Assembly (NCBI GenBank): GCA_041686915.1
Contig: JAWLDB010000048.1
Location: 1 to 15,480, forward strand
Origin: JAWLDB01 sp041686915
GTDB lineage: Bacteria; Bacillota; UBA994; UBA5500
Direction: 5' to 3'
Length of the DNA: 15,480 nt
The notes beneath the pieces were generated by a model. It worked only from the letters and a program-made list of their open reading frames with translations, ran no database searches and was not told where the DNA came from. Position numbers and translations under genes: made by a program. Positions 8,855 to 15,480 of this stretch are shown here, piece after piece; the stretch's first letter is position 1, and every line of letters begins with the position of its first letter.

Positions 8855-8865
8855 CTCTATTAGAG
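8855..8865. promoter_or_regulatory. Small perfect palindrome in the flippase/M14 divergent gap
   Basis: CTCTA-T-TAGAG is an 11-base perfect dyad in the middle of the 102-base gap between the divergent flippase and M14 genes. It could be an operator shared by both, but 5-bp arms occur often by chance. I found no convincing -35/-10 pair for either gene in this gap. Confidence 0.2.
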
Positions 8866-8912
8866 CAATATGGTTTCAGATGGCTTGGCAGACCAAAAAA
8901 TCTCGTGAAGAA

Positions 8913-8919
8913 AAGGTGG
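8913..8919 (+). promoter_or_regulatory. Ribosome binding site deciding the M14 gene start
   Basis: AAGGTGG, one change from AAGGAGG, stands six bases before the ATG at 8926. An in-frame GTG at 8905 lies upstream of this site and has only A-rich sequence before it. The ATG at 8926 is therefore the better start; the longer reading would put the ribosome binding site inside the coding sequence. Confidence 0.65.
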
Positions 8920-8925
8920 ACGAGT

Positions 8926-11900
8926 ATGTACATCAGGGATTTGATGCAGACCGGGGCCTGGACGGTAGATGGAGACGGGGATGGCCTCGCCGACGGACTT
9001 GACGTATCCATTCTTATTTCCGATGGGCTAAGCAGCCAGGTCTATGCTGCAGTTGCGCAGTTGGCTGTAAGACTCGGATTGGAAGTGGCGGCGCTAAGCC
9101 TGCCTCTATGCTATGCCCGGTCAGAGGCGGCATCGCCATCTCCGACCACTTGGCGGATTATTGTAGGAGGGCGAGTTCGGCAAGAGTGTGGCCTAAACAT
9201 GCTGCCACCACTGCCAGCCAATTACGCCCGGGCAGTGCTCCATCAACATGACTTGTTGTTCGAGGGTCCAGACGACGAGCTTGCGAAGCTACTGGGTTAT
9301 TTTGCTGCACAGTTTCCCGCAGGCGTGCCGGTCACCGGTGCTGATGCTGTGATGCTGGAACGGGATGAGCTCATATGGTATACGCAGACTCAGGAACTAA
9401 GTCGTGGGCCTCTTCCCAAGATGTCGAGCGTGTCTGAACAATCAAATGGCTGCGTATCATGCCTGAGCAATCTATACAGCCTGAAAGGACTATTCTCTGA
9501 CAGCGATGGCGACTTCTTGGCGGATAACTGGAACTCGGGGATGCTCCCTGTCGCCGAAAGCTTGCAGGAGTGGGTGGCTGTAACTAACCTGGCAGCCAGA
9601 TGGGGTCTTGAGACCCTCGGTTGCACCTTTACAGCCCCTTGTTCATCTACCGGCACGCAGGCCTTGATAAGGTCAACGGAAGACGCCTCTCAGCCCGGTA
9701 TTTGGCTGAAGCATGGGTGCGTAGAAGTGCATGGAGACGCGTATGCCCGCACTAGCGCCTGGCGCTACCTCGCACGAGAATACCCCCAGACCCAGATAGG
9801 GATGACATGGGCCGAGATTGCCCTTTTTCTGGAAGGTTTGGCGCGTGAAACGTCAGTTGATGCCAGTTGGCAGGAAGTCGACCTGGAATGGGAGGTAGAG
9901 GAAGTACGGCTGACATGGAAACAAACGCTTGCTCAAGCTGAGGGCAGCATATCTGCCGAGATACGCGTTTCAGAGTCTCTCCCCGTGCGGCAGCAATTGT
10001 CCACGGAGTTACAGGAGATGGCATCTGCTGCTGGGGTGAACGCACACGTTATTGTGCGCTGCGCGTACAAACAAGGGCTGCACTGGGTGAAGGAAGAACT
10101 CGTCCCAGAGCTGCTGGCATGCGGACAGGTTGATCGAATCAAGATTGAGGTAGCTCCCTTCCAGGTAGCAGATGCTCTTGATCCGGAAGCCCGCTGGCTA
10201 CTGGAACTGTATCCGGTTGATCACGTCCTGGCTTGTTGCCTAAACATGCACCCCGACCAGATAACCTTTGAGCTAAACAGCAGCCTGACCAATACATATC
10301 GGGTCACTGCCTGGTCAAAACAAGGGGTAGCCCTACTCACGAGGGTACTGGACGTATGGTACGGCAGCCAACCATATCTGCCCTTAGTCGGTGAAAAGCC
10401 CCTGGTGCATCCTCCTACGGGAGGTATCAAGCTTGTTGCAGGTACGCAAGCCAGCTTTGTACGCATCAGAACTGATGCTGAAAGGATTTTTGACGTCTAT
10501 CAGACAGAGATTCTACCTATCTTATTGGGGTCAGCCGAAACAGCAGGAGGGCTTAACACGTTCAGCCAACCTTTCTTTGAGCGTCTGGAAATCGAAGTGG
10601 AATGCAGCGAGCCAGAGGAGTTGCTAGGTGTCAGGGAGGAGATGGTCTCAGTCGCCGACGCGCTGCATGAGGACATCTATTTCGTCGGACTCGATTTGTT
10701 CAAACGCTTGGGGGAGCAGAGCGGGCAGGTGTTGCGGTCACCGGGCCTAATTCTGCCCGACATTCGGGTCCGACCAGGCCAACGGCCGCAGCTGAGGTAC
10801 CGCCTGGCACAGAAGCGCCATGATCAATTAATCGCACGTCCCAGGCTGACCGCCATTCTGCTCCAGGGAGACAGTGTAGAGAGCTCCAAATGGGAGTGGC
10901 AGCTAGCTTCAGAGAGCGAAGCGTCACGGATTGGGAGTATACTACGGGCAGTTGATTGCTCTTGCGGCCTTAGTGCAAGTATTACGCTAACCTACCCAGG
11001 CGGTAGCTCGCTGGTGGAGACGCGCTTGCACCGCGCAATGCCCTCGCCGATCCCCCAGGGAGCAGCAAATGATGTAATCTATATCGAAGAGTGCAGAGAA
11101 CGGCTGGCCGTGTTGAAGGACAAGCCTGGAGTGCAGGTGCGTCTGGCGGGTGTATCCCGTCAGGGCCGCCATATCTACAGCATAGCAGCCACAAGCATTC
11201 CTGGCGGCGCAATCGTCTCTACAACCAAGTACGCCGGATGGAAGCCAACCTGGCTGCTCAATAATCGTCATCATGCCAACGAAGTCTCCAGTACCAACGC
11301 TGCTATGGAACTGATGCAGTCATTGGCAGAAGGCTCGACACAGGCAGAACTGCTGCAGCGCATAAATGTAGCTTGTATTCCCTTGGAGAATGTAGATGGA
11401 GCAGCGATCCACCAACAACTCGCCCAGTCGAACCCACTGCATAAGTTGCATGCTGCGCGGTTTAACTCGCAGGGCCGGGAGTTTAGTGATGCCTACTTCC
11501 TGGATGATCCTGCCGTTCCGGAAGCGCGCGCATTGCCGAGTCTGTGGTCACAGTGGGTACCGGATGTGGTGGTGGACAACCACGGCATCCCCTCCCATGA
11601 GTGGGAGCAGCCATTCTCCGGTTATCTCTGTCCCTGGTTCGCCAGCTTCTGGATACCACGCTCCCTTTTCTATGCCTACTTCTGGCTCTTAGACGATCAA
11701 GAGGCAGTTGGAAGGAAGGCAGCAGCCGATCTGGAAAAAATCGTAACTACTAGATTGGTGGCGGAGCAGGCGATTGATGAGCGCAACCAGGCGTTATTGG
11801 CAAGTTGGCGCAAGTACTTCGTCCCGTACCTGGAAGATCATTTCGCGGGAGAGGAGCGTGGGGGTATCATGTGGTACTACGTTCCCTACAAGTCCCCGCA

Positions 11901-12135
11901 GATGCGGTTCGCCTCACATAGGTGGCCAAACCTGACCATATTGGATTTCACAACCGAGGTAGCAGACGAGACAGCCCGCGGAGATTATCTTAAGCTGTGT
12001 AGCAGGGCTCACAGCATGGCCCAGGAGGCCTGCTTGCACTGGCTCGCTTCCAGGCCAGTGCAGTTAGAGCAGGTCGCAAAGCCTGTCGCGGATGGTTTTT
12101 ACCGCAGACGGGCACGAATACGTCCCCTCATATGA
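8926..12135 (+). CDS. Large M14-like zinc carboxypeptidase with duplicated N-terminal module
   Basis: The protein has 1069 residues. The catalytic domain is at about 715-1045. Zinc ligands are visible as HANE (His783, Glu786) and VVDNH (His886, next to GIPSHEW), and FTTE (Glu1011) matches the general-base position of M14 peptidases. The segment NSQGREF (848-854) lies where substrate-binding residues are expected. The N-terminal 310 residues are a duplication. Each copy has a D-x-D-x-D-x-x-x-D loop (Asp15/17/19/23 and Asp192/194/196/200) like EF-hand or dockerin calcium loops, then an Ala/Leu-rich helix ending LAxRxGLE. Residues about 310-710 match nothing I recognise. There is no signal peptide or membrane segment, so it is probably cytoplasmic. 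M14 enzymes remove C-terminal residues from peptides or cleave cell-wall gamma-D-Glu peptides; the substrate here is unknown. It is much longer than typical M14 enzymes (300-450). The M20 gene follows after 13 bases. Confidence 0.85.
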   Translation: MYIRDLMQTGAWTVDGDGDGLADGLDVSILISDGLSSQVYAAVAQLAVRLGLEVAALSLPLCYARSEAASPSPTTWRIIVGGRVRQECGLNMLPPLPANYARAVLHQHDLLFEGPDDELAKLLGYFAAQFPAGVPVTGADAVMLERDELIWYTQTQELSRGPLPKMSSVSEQSNGCVSCLSNLYSLKGLFSDSDGDFLADNWNSGMLPVAESLQEWVAVTNLAARWGLETLGCTFTAPCSSTGTQALIRSTEDASQPGIWLKHGCVEVHGDAYARTSAWRYLAREYPQTQIGMTWAEIALFLEGLARETSVDASWQEVDLEWEVEEVRLTWKQTLAQAEGSISAEIRVSESLPVRQQLSTELQEMASAAGVNAHVIVRCAYKQGLHWVKEELVPELLACGQVDRIKIEVAPFQVADALDPEARWLLELYPVDHVLACCLNMHPDQITFELNSSLTNTYRVTAWSKQGVALLTRVLDVWYGSQPYLPLVGEKPLVHPPTGGIKLVAGTQASFVRIRTDAERIFDVYQTEILPILLGSAETAGGLNTFSQPFFERLEIEVECSEPEELLGVREEMVSVADALHEDIYFVGLDLFKRLGEQSGQVLRSPGLILPDIRVRPGQRPQLRYRLAQKRHDQLIARPRLTAILLQGDSVESSKWEWQLASESEASRIGSILRAVDCSCGLSASITLTYPGGSSLVETRLHRAMPSPIPQGAANDVIYIEECRERLAVLKDKPGVQVRLAGVSRQGRHIYSIAATSIPGGAIVSTTKYAGWKPTWLLNNRHHANEVSSTNAAMELMQSLAEGSTQAELLQRINVACIPLENVDGAAIHQQLAQSNPLHKLHAARFNSQGREFSDAYFLDDPAVPEARALPSLWSQWVPDVVVDNHGIPSHEWEQPFSGYLCPWFASFWIPRSLFYAYFWLLDDQEAVGRKAAADLEKIVTTRLVAEQAIDERNQALLASWRKYFVPYLEDHFAGEERGGIMWYYVPYKSPQMRFASHRWPNLTILDFTTEVADETARGDYLKLCSRAHSMAQEACLHWLASRPVQLEQVAKPVADGFYRRRARIRPLI

Positions 12136-12148
12136 AAGGAGTAAAAAG

Positions 12149-13285
12149 ATGAACAAGCAGCGTTTAATTGATCTTTACTTTCAGCTTGTGCGAATTCCCA
12201 GCATGACGGGCCAGGAAGGCCCAATAGCAGCTTTCCTGGCAGAGTATCTGGAAAGAGTAGGCTTGGAGGTGGAGCTGGTCCATCTAACTCCCGAACGACC
12301 TAGCCTCATCGCCCGTACCAAAGAGACACCAGGTCCCAGCGTATTGCTCTCGGGGCACCTCGATACTGTCCCTGTCCTGGAAGGTTGGAAGACAGATCCG
12401 TTTGAGCCCTTGCAGGACGGTAATAAGGTGTATGGACTTGGTGCCTGCGACATGAAGGGTGGTCTCGCGGCCATGATAGAGTCAGTCCACACGCTGTTGG
12501 AGGAAGGTACTCTAGGCGGTACAGCGATTATGGCTTTTACATGTGATGAAGAGCTGAACTCAGAAGGAACCTATCAGGTGATCGAGCGTGGCTTGCGAGC
12601 CGATCACGCGATTGTAGGCGAGTGCCGGTTTGACCCTATGGTGATTGGCTATCGCGGGCGCTACAGTATGGAACTGACAGTGCAAGGCGAGTCGGCACAT
12701 GCCAGCCGTTATCCAAAAGAGGGTCGGAATGCGTTAATCACTGCCAGCAAGCTGGCGGTGAAACTGGACAACCTGGCAACGCCAATCGAGCACCCTTTAA
12801 TGGGGCGGGGTACTCCCATAGTCCGGTGGATGGAAGCCGGTAACAGGAGAGCTCTGCTGGTGCCTGATAGCGCGAAACTGTACTACGAACGCTATGTTGT
12901 ACCTGGTGAAAACAAAGAGTCCGTCTGGCAGGAAGTAGAGGAAGTGATAGATAGCTTGGGATTGCGTGACCAAGTGCTTCAACAATGGACGCCGCGCAAG
13001 ACTCCCTTCCTGGAACCGTTTGCTTTTGAGGCAGATACACCGGTTGTGCAGGCTCTCTCGACCGCTTATCAGCGGATCATCGGTCGTGAGCCGCAGCTTA
13101 CCTTTGATCCATCAGTCTGTGATGCTAACTACCTGGGCGGGCTGCTTGGCATTCCGACCTGTACCTTTGGGCCTTCCGGTCAGAATTGGCATGCACCCAA
13201 TGAGTTTGGTTACCTTGATCAGGTAGTAGCCTCAGCGGATATTTATGCAGCTGCCTTGCAGGCTCTATGGAACATAAACCGATAG
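12149..13285 (+). CDS. M20 family metallopeptidase (ArgE/DapE/carboxypeptidase type)
   Basis: A 378-residue cytoplasmic dizinc hydrolase. AAAGGAG right after the M14 stop codon, seven bases before the ATG at 12149, fixes the start; an earlier in-frame ATG at 12092 would overlap the M14 gene and lacks such a site. The full M20 metal set is present: GHLDTVP (His70, Asp72), GACDMKGG (Asp101), CDEE (Glu134 catalytic, Glu135 ligand), VGE (Glu158) and NWHAPNE (His348). The dimerisation domain carries GESAHAS at 180-186. M20 enzymes of this type deacylate N-acyl amino acids such as N-acetylornithine or succinyl-diaminopimelate, or cleave small peptides; residue-level substrate assignment is not possible by eye. 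It follows the M14 gene in a likely operon, suggesting the two take successive steps in degrading a peptide or N-acylated product. The argR gene downstream makes an arginine-related substrate conceivable but does not show it. Confidence 0.92.
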   Translation: MNKQRLIDLYFQLVRIPSMTGQEGPIAAFLAEYLERVGLEVELVHLTPERPSLIARTKETPGPSVLLSGHLDTVPVLEGWKTDPFEPLQDGNKVYGLGACDMKGGLAAMIESVHTLLEEGTLGGTAIMAFTCDEELNSEGTYQVIERGLRADHAIVGECRFDPMVIGYRGRYSMELTVQGESAHASRYPKEGRNALITASKLAVKLDNLATPIEHPLMGRGTPIVRWMEAGNRRALLVPDSAKLYYERYVVPGENKESVWQEVEEVIDSLGLRDQVLQQWTPRKTPFLEPFAFEADTPVVQALSTAYQRIIGREPQLTFDPSVCDANYLGGLLGIPTCTFGPSGQNWHAPNEFGYLDQVVASADIYAAALQALWNINR

Positions 13286-13289
13286 AAAG

Positions 13290-13311
13290 AGTGGCACCGC
13301 CCTGCGTCACT
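13290..13311 (+). terminator. Weak candidate terminator after the M20 gene
   Basis: AGTGGC (13290-13295) pairs with GTCACT (13306-13311) with one G-T pair and a 10-base loop, followed by GTTTACATT. The stem is short and the T-tract broken, so readthrough into argR is possible. Confidence 0.25.
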
Positions 13312-13315
13312 GTTT

Positions 13316-13332
13316 ACATTCGGGAAAAATGT
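13316..13332. promoter_or_regulatory. Upstream dyad ACATT-N7-AATGT before argR
   Basis: Inverted repeat with 5-bp arms at 13316-13320 and 13328-13332. Its arms are the same as the core of the dyad over the argR -10 region, which begins about 65 bases further on, near six helical turns. The two may form a paired operator. The arms do not match the known ARG-box consensus. Confidence 0.3.
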
Positions 13333-13355
13333 TGCCATTGTGTACCATTTGATGC

Positions 13356-13384
13356 TTGCATTTCCCAAATCCTCAGGATAACAT
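13356..13384 (+). promoter_or_regulatory. Candidate argR promoter
   Basis: TTGCAT (13356-13361) and TAACAT (13379-13384) are exactly 17 bases apart. The -10 matches the sigma-A consensus at 4 of 6 and the -35 at 3 of 6. It lies 35 bases before the argR ATG, with room for a short leader, and its -10 is overlapped by a dyad, as expected for a repressed promoter. Confidence 0.4.
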
Positions 13385-13399
13385 TGTGAATAGAATGTT
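13380..13399. promoter_or_regulatory. Dyad AACATT-N8-AATGTT over the argR -10, possible autoregulatory operator
   Basis: The 6-bp arms are perfect inverted repeats (13380-13385 and 13394-13399). The spacer contains TGAATA, which recurs at 13400-13405; TGAAT is part of known ARG boxes. The dyad overlaps the -10 hexamer and the expected transcript start, fitting repression. Whether ArgR itself binds is inference. Confidence 0.35.
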
Positions 13400-13419
13400 T
13401 GAATATGCAGGAGGTCATT

Positions 13420-13875
13420 ATGAAGGAGAAGCGGCAGGCGAAGATACTGGAGATTATCAGCCAGCAGACCGTGGAGACGCAGGAGCAGTTGCTTGCGGAG
13501 TTAGAGAAATCAGGATATCCAGCCACCCAATCAACCATATCTCGGGATATCAAGGAACTCGGACTGGTTAAGTCTCCTATAGGTGGCGGTCGGTTGGCTT
13601 ACACGCAACTGGAAGGGCAAATGGGCCACAGCTTGACAGACCGGATGGTGAGAACACTGCGTAATGCAGTCCTCAGCATAGATCATTCGGGCAACTTCAT
13701 AATACTCCGGACTTTTACCGGTGGGGCGGCTGCCGCCGCTGCCGCTTTGGACAAGCTTGAGTACAGTGAGATCATGGGTACCATCGCTGGCGATGACACT
13801 ATTCTGCTAATCTTGCGCGAACCCGCGATGACAGAAAGCGTCGTTAACAGGCTTGATCAGTTGATCAGCAGGTAA
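13420..13875 (+). CDS. argR: Arginine repressor ArgR/AhrC
   Basis: A 151-residue protein of the normal ArgR length. AGGAGG at 13409-13414, five bases before the ATG at 13420, fixes the start over in-frame TTG (13399) and ATG (13405) codons upstream. The N-terminal winged helix-turn-helix is clear: TVETQEQLLAEL (17-28) and ATQSTISRDIKEL (35-47), the DNA-recognition signature of the family. The C-terminal domain holds GTIAGDDT (120-127), whose paired aspartates bind arginine and drive hexamer formation. ArgR represses arginine biosynthesis and activates catabolism when arginine is plentiful. An odd detail is the stretch GGA followed by further alanines (101-109), where relatives usually have a PGxA segment; it may reflect a divergent paralogue. 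In many Clostridia argR lies beside nadK, tlyA and recN; here it sits between peptidases and an exporter. Confidence 0.95.
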   Translation: MKEKRQAKILEIISQQTVETQEQLLAELEKSGYPATQSTISRDIKELGLVKSPIGGGRLAYTQLEGQMGHSLTDRMVRTLRNAVLSIDHSGNFIILRTFTGGAAAAAAALDKLEYSEIMGTIAGDDTILLILREPAMTESVVNRLDQLISR

Positions 13876-13918
13876 GCAAAACCAGATAACGTCACTAGTA
13901 TTTCGCCTGTGGTAGTAG

Positions 13919-13943
13919 TACAATCAATAGGGACAATTTGTCC
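13919..13943 (+). promoter_or_regulatory. Possible -10 and perfect operator-like dyad before the MFS gene
   Basis: TACAAT (13919-13924) is a good -10 hexamer without a good -35. Right after it, where a transcript from this -10 would begin, is the perfect dyad GGACAA-T-TTGTCC (13931-13943), ending just before the AGGAGG ribosome binding site. This arrangement fits a repressor-controlled exporter promoter; the binding protein is unknown. The dyad could also fold in mRNA and modulate access to the ribosome binding site. Confidence 0.4.
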
Positions 13944-13961
13944 ACTAGGAGGAATAGTACT

Positions 13962-15182
13962 ATGCCACAGTGGAAGAAGAATCTCTATGTACTATGGGTT
14001 GGAACCTTTATTGCCGGTATGAGTTTCTCTTTAGTCAGTCCTTTTCTACCGATGCTGCTTAAGCAGGTAGGAGTGCAGGATAACTTGGAGACTTGGTCCG
14101 GCATTGCTTTTGCCGCTAGTTTCGTGATGAGTGCCGTGATGTCCCCTATCTGGGGTGCTCTTGCTGACAAGTATGGTCGCAAAGTGATGATTATCCGCTC
14201 CGGATTTGGAATAGGCCTGGCCTACATTCTCATGGCGTTTGCAACCAATCCGTATCAGATCTTGGCGCTTCGCATGCTTAACGGTTTCTTGAGCGGATTC
14301 ATACCTTCCTCGATTGCTCTGGTGGCGACGAATACGCCTGACGAAAAGCTAGGTAGCAGTCTTGGGCTGTTGCAGACCGGTGGTGCCTTTGGTTCCATAA
14401 TGGGGCCCTTGGTTGGTGGAGTGATGAGTCACTATCTAGGGATAAAGCAGACTCTGCTACTCGGCGGAATGATTCTGTTTGCCGCGTCCGTGGTGGTTAT
14501 GTTCGGAGTAAAGGAACTGCGCAAGCCGAATCCAAAGCTCAAAACCAACGTACTCAACGACCTAAAAACTGCTATGACCAATAGGGTTCTGCTTACGATG
14601 TTGTTGACGGTCATGCTGTTCCAGTCCGCCGTCATGATACTGCAGCCAGTTCTTCCTATCTATATTGAGGAGATCATGCAGGGCGCTGATGCCGCACTTG
14701 CAACCGGTATAATCTTTTCCTTGGCTGGGGTAGCCACTGTTATAGCGGCACCGGTCTGGGGTAGAAAAGGTGAACAATGGGGCTTCAGGCGTGTACTGCT
14801 AGTGGGTATGGTTGGGTCGGCCGCATTGGCTGGTTTCATGAGCCTACCGCTCGCGCTAACCCGCAATCTTTGGGTATTTGGAGGTCTCCGCTTCATCTTT
14901 GGCTTGTTCCTGGCTGCATTGATGCCTGCCAGTAACGCTTTGACTGCCAGGGCCGTCGACGATGATTTCCGTGGTCGTGCTTTTGGCATCAGCACTAGTT
15001 TTAGTCAGATGGGAGCAGTAATTGGCCCGTTGCTGGGTGGCTATGTCGGCGGTCTTTGGAACATACAGGTAGTATTTTTGGTCACAGCTGTGATGTTGCT
15101 CGTTACTGCCGGTTGGCTGCGAGGTAGGCAACTTGAAAGACCAGGTAAGCAAGCAGACAATGCACAACAAGCAGCCAGCTAA
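13962..15182 (+). CDS. MdtG-like MFS multidrug efflux transporter
   Basis: A 406-residue membrane protein with about 12 hydrophobic segments. AGGAGG at 13947-13952, nine bases before the ATG at 13962, fixes the start; the in-frame TTG at 13938 lies upstream of this site, inside the dyad. Major facilitator motif A, GALADKYGRK (65-74), follows the second membrane segment. The antiporter motif C region TGGAFGSIMGPLVGG (139-153) marks it as a drug:proton antiporter of the DHA1 group. The N-terminus (WKKNLYVLWVGTF, SLVSPFLP, WSGIAFAASF) closely resembles E. coli MdtG. Members export drugs or toxic metabolites with the proton gradient. The gap to argR is 86 bases and holds a possible promoter/operator, so it may be separately controlled. 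The last codons form the left arm of its terminator. Substrate unknown. Confidence 0.9.
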   Translation: MPQWKKNLYVLWVGTFIAGMSFSLVSPFLPMLLKQVGVQDNLETWSGIAFAASFVMSAVMSPIWGALADKYGRKVMIIRSGFGIGLAYILMAFATNPYQILALRMLNGFLSGFIPSSIALVATNTPDEKLGSSLGLLQTGGAFGSIMGPLVGGVMSHYLGIKQTLLLGGMILFAASVVVMFGVKELRKPNPKLKTNVLNDLKTAMTNRVLLTMLLTVMLFQSAVMILQPVLPIYIEEIMQGADAALATGIIFSLAGVATVIAAPVWGRKGEQWGFRRVLLVGMVGSAALAGFMSLPLALTRNLWVFGGLRFIFGLFLAALMPASNALTARAVDDDFRGRAFGISTSFSQMGAVIGPLLGGYVGGLWNIQVVFLVTAVMLLVTAGWLRGRQLERPGKQADNAQQAAS

Positions 15183-15196
15183 TCCTGGCTGCTTTT
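15169..15196 (+). terminator. Rho-independent terminator overlapping the MFS stop codon
   Basis: A perfect 10-bp stem, AAGCAGCCAG (15169-15178) with CTGGCTGCTT (15185-15194), closes a six-base loop that contains most of the TAA stop codon. The downstream arm runs into TTTTC. The last codons of the MFS gene thus form the upstream arm. The T-tract is short but the stem is strong. Confidence 0.75.
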
Positions 15197-15214
15197 CGAA
15201 TGGGGGCGCCAAAG

Positions 15215-15480
15215 ATGGGGACGAGGGAGAGACTTGGCCTAAGTGGCAAGGAGTGGCTTAAGCTATCAATTAGTGTTTGGAATGATGTTGAGAAAAGCGC
15301 AGAGGAACGTTCTCTACGCCATCCAGCCATGTTTCCGGAAGAACTGGCGACCCGGCTGATTCGCATGTTTTCTGCCAGCATGGCTGACATTGTGCTTGAC
15401 CCGTTTTGCGGTAGTGGTAGCACTCTCCTGGCAGCCAAACGCCTCGGTCGGGAGGCTGTCGGCTTGGATCTGGCGCCGGA
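15215..15480 (+). CDS. DNA methyltransferase, N4/N6 type (partial, 3' end outside window)
   Basis: The open frame from ATG 15215 gives 88 residues up to the right edge. It shows RHPAMFPEELATRLI (35-49), typical of the segment preceding the cofactor site in amino-methyltransferases, then the SAM-binding motif I LDPFCGSGST (61-70), followed by GREAVGLDLAP. Such enzymes transfer a methyl group from S-adenosylmethionine to adenine N6 or cytosine N4. Motif I lies at the N-terminus, so the catalytic (D/S)PP(Y/W) motif must lie beyond the edge; this is permuted relative to the usual beta-class order. The start is uncertain: an in-frame ATG at 15200 is five codons earlier, and neither has a strong ribosome binding site (a G-run at 15202-15206 slightly favours 15215). 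An in-frame stop at 15146 bounds the frame. No restriction enzyme gene is in view. Confidence 0.85.
   Translation, partial: MGTRERLGLSGKEWLKLSISVWNDVEKSAEERSLRHPAMFPEELATRLIRMFSASMADIVLDPFCGSGSTLLAAKRLGREAVGLDLAP

Noticed and set aside
8869..8877. Sigma-E-like -35 (CATATT on the minus strand) before the flippase gene, which would fit sporulation control
   Set aside because: The sequence at the proper spacing downstream does not resemble the sigma-E -10, so only half a promoter is present.
13387..13404. Canonical ARG box (TGAAT-N4-ATTCA) before argR
   Set aside because: Only the TGAAT half-site is present; the matching ATTCA half is missing, so I list the dyad without calling it an ARG box.
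13853..13871. Tandem TTGATCAG repeat near the end of argR
   Set aside because: It lies in coding sequence and is explained by the codons of the C-terminal helix; two short copies are likely chance.
15103..15438. 111-codon minus-strand frame across the MFS end and methyltransferase start
   Set aside because: It spans a terminator and is antisense to clear MFS and methyltransferase motifs.

Overview
The window looks like chromosomal DNA of a moderate-GC (about half G+C by eye) Gram-positive bacterium, most likely a spore-forming Firmicute of the Clostridia type. The reasons are a SpoVB-family flippase, an ArgR repressor of the Bacillus/Clostridium type, strong AGGAGG-like ribosome binding sites, and a cobalamin-binding radical SAM protein of a kind common in anaerobes. 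The genus cannot be fixed from the sequence alone. I saw no rRNA, tRNA, CRISPR array, insertion sequence or phage gene.

Layout. (1) Bases 1-1024, minus strand: the first 341 codons of a membrane-anchored DUF4097-type beta-helix protein that runs off the left edge, with a good sigma-A-type promoter in the divergent gap. (2) Bases 1173-5480, plus: a full-length Lhr-type superfamily 2 helicase. (3) A hairpin at 5486-5509 separates it from a convergent minus-strand pair: a B12-binding/radical SAM/DUF4080-like protein (5579-7258) downstream of a SpoVB/MurJ-like flippase (7315-8823). (4) From 8926 everything reads plus. A very large M14-like zinc peptidase with a duplicated N-terminal module (8926-12135) and an M20 metallopeptidase (12149-13285) form a tight pair. 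They are followed by argR (13420-13875), an MdtG-like MFS exporter (13962-15182) ending in a clear terminator, and the start of a DNA methyltransferase (15215 to the right edge).

How the genes may work together. The M14 and M20 genes are 13 bases apart and probably make two cytoplasmic peptidases acting on the same or consecutive substrates. ArgR next door hints at amino-acid-responsive control, and the MFS pump could export a product or toxin; both links are inference from position. The flippase and radical SAM gene may share a transcript. Lhr points to DNA repair and the methyltransferase to DNA modification; neither has an obvious tie to its neighbours.

The least explained parts are the M14 protein (internal duplication with two Asp-rich calcium-type loops, about 400 unassigned residues, no secretion signal), two similar dyads upstream of argR, and a perfect dyad in front of the exporter gene.
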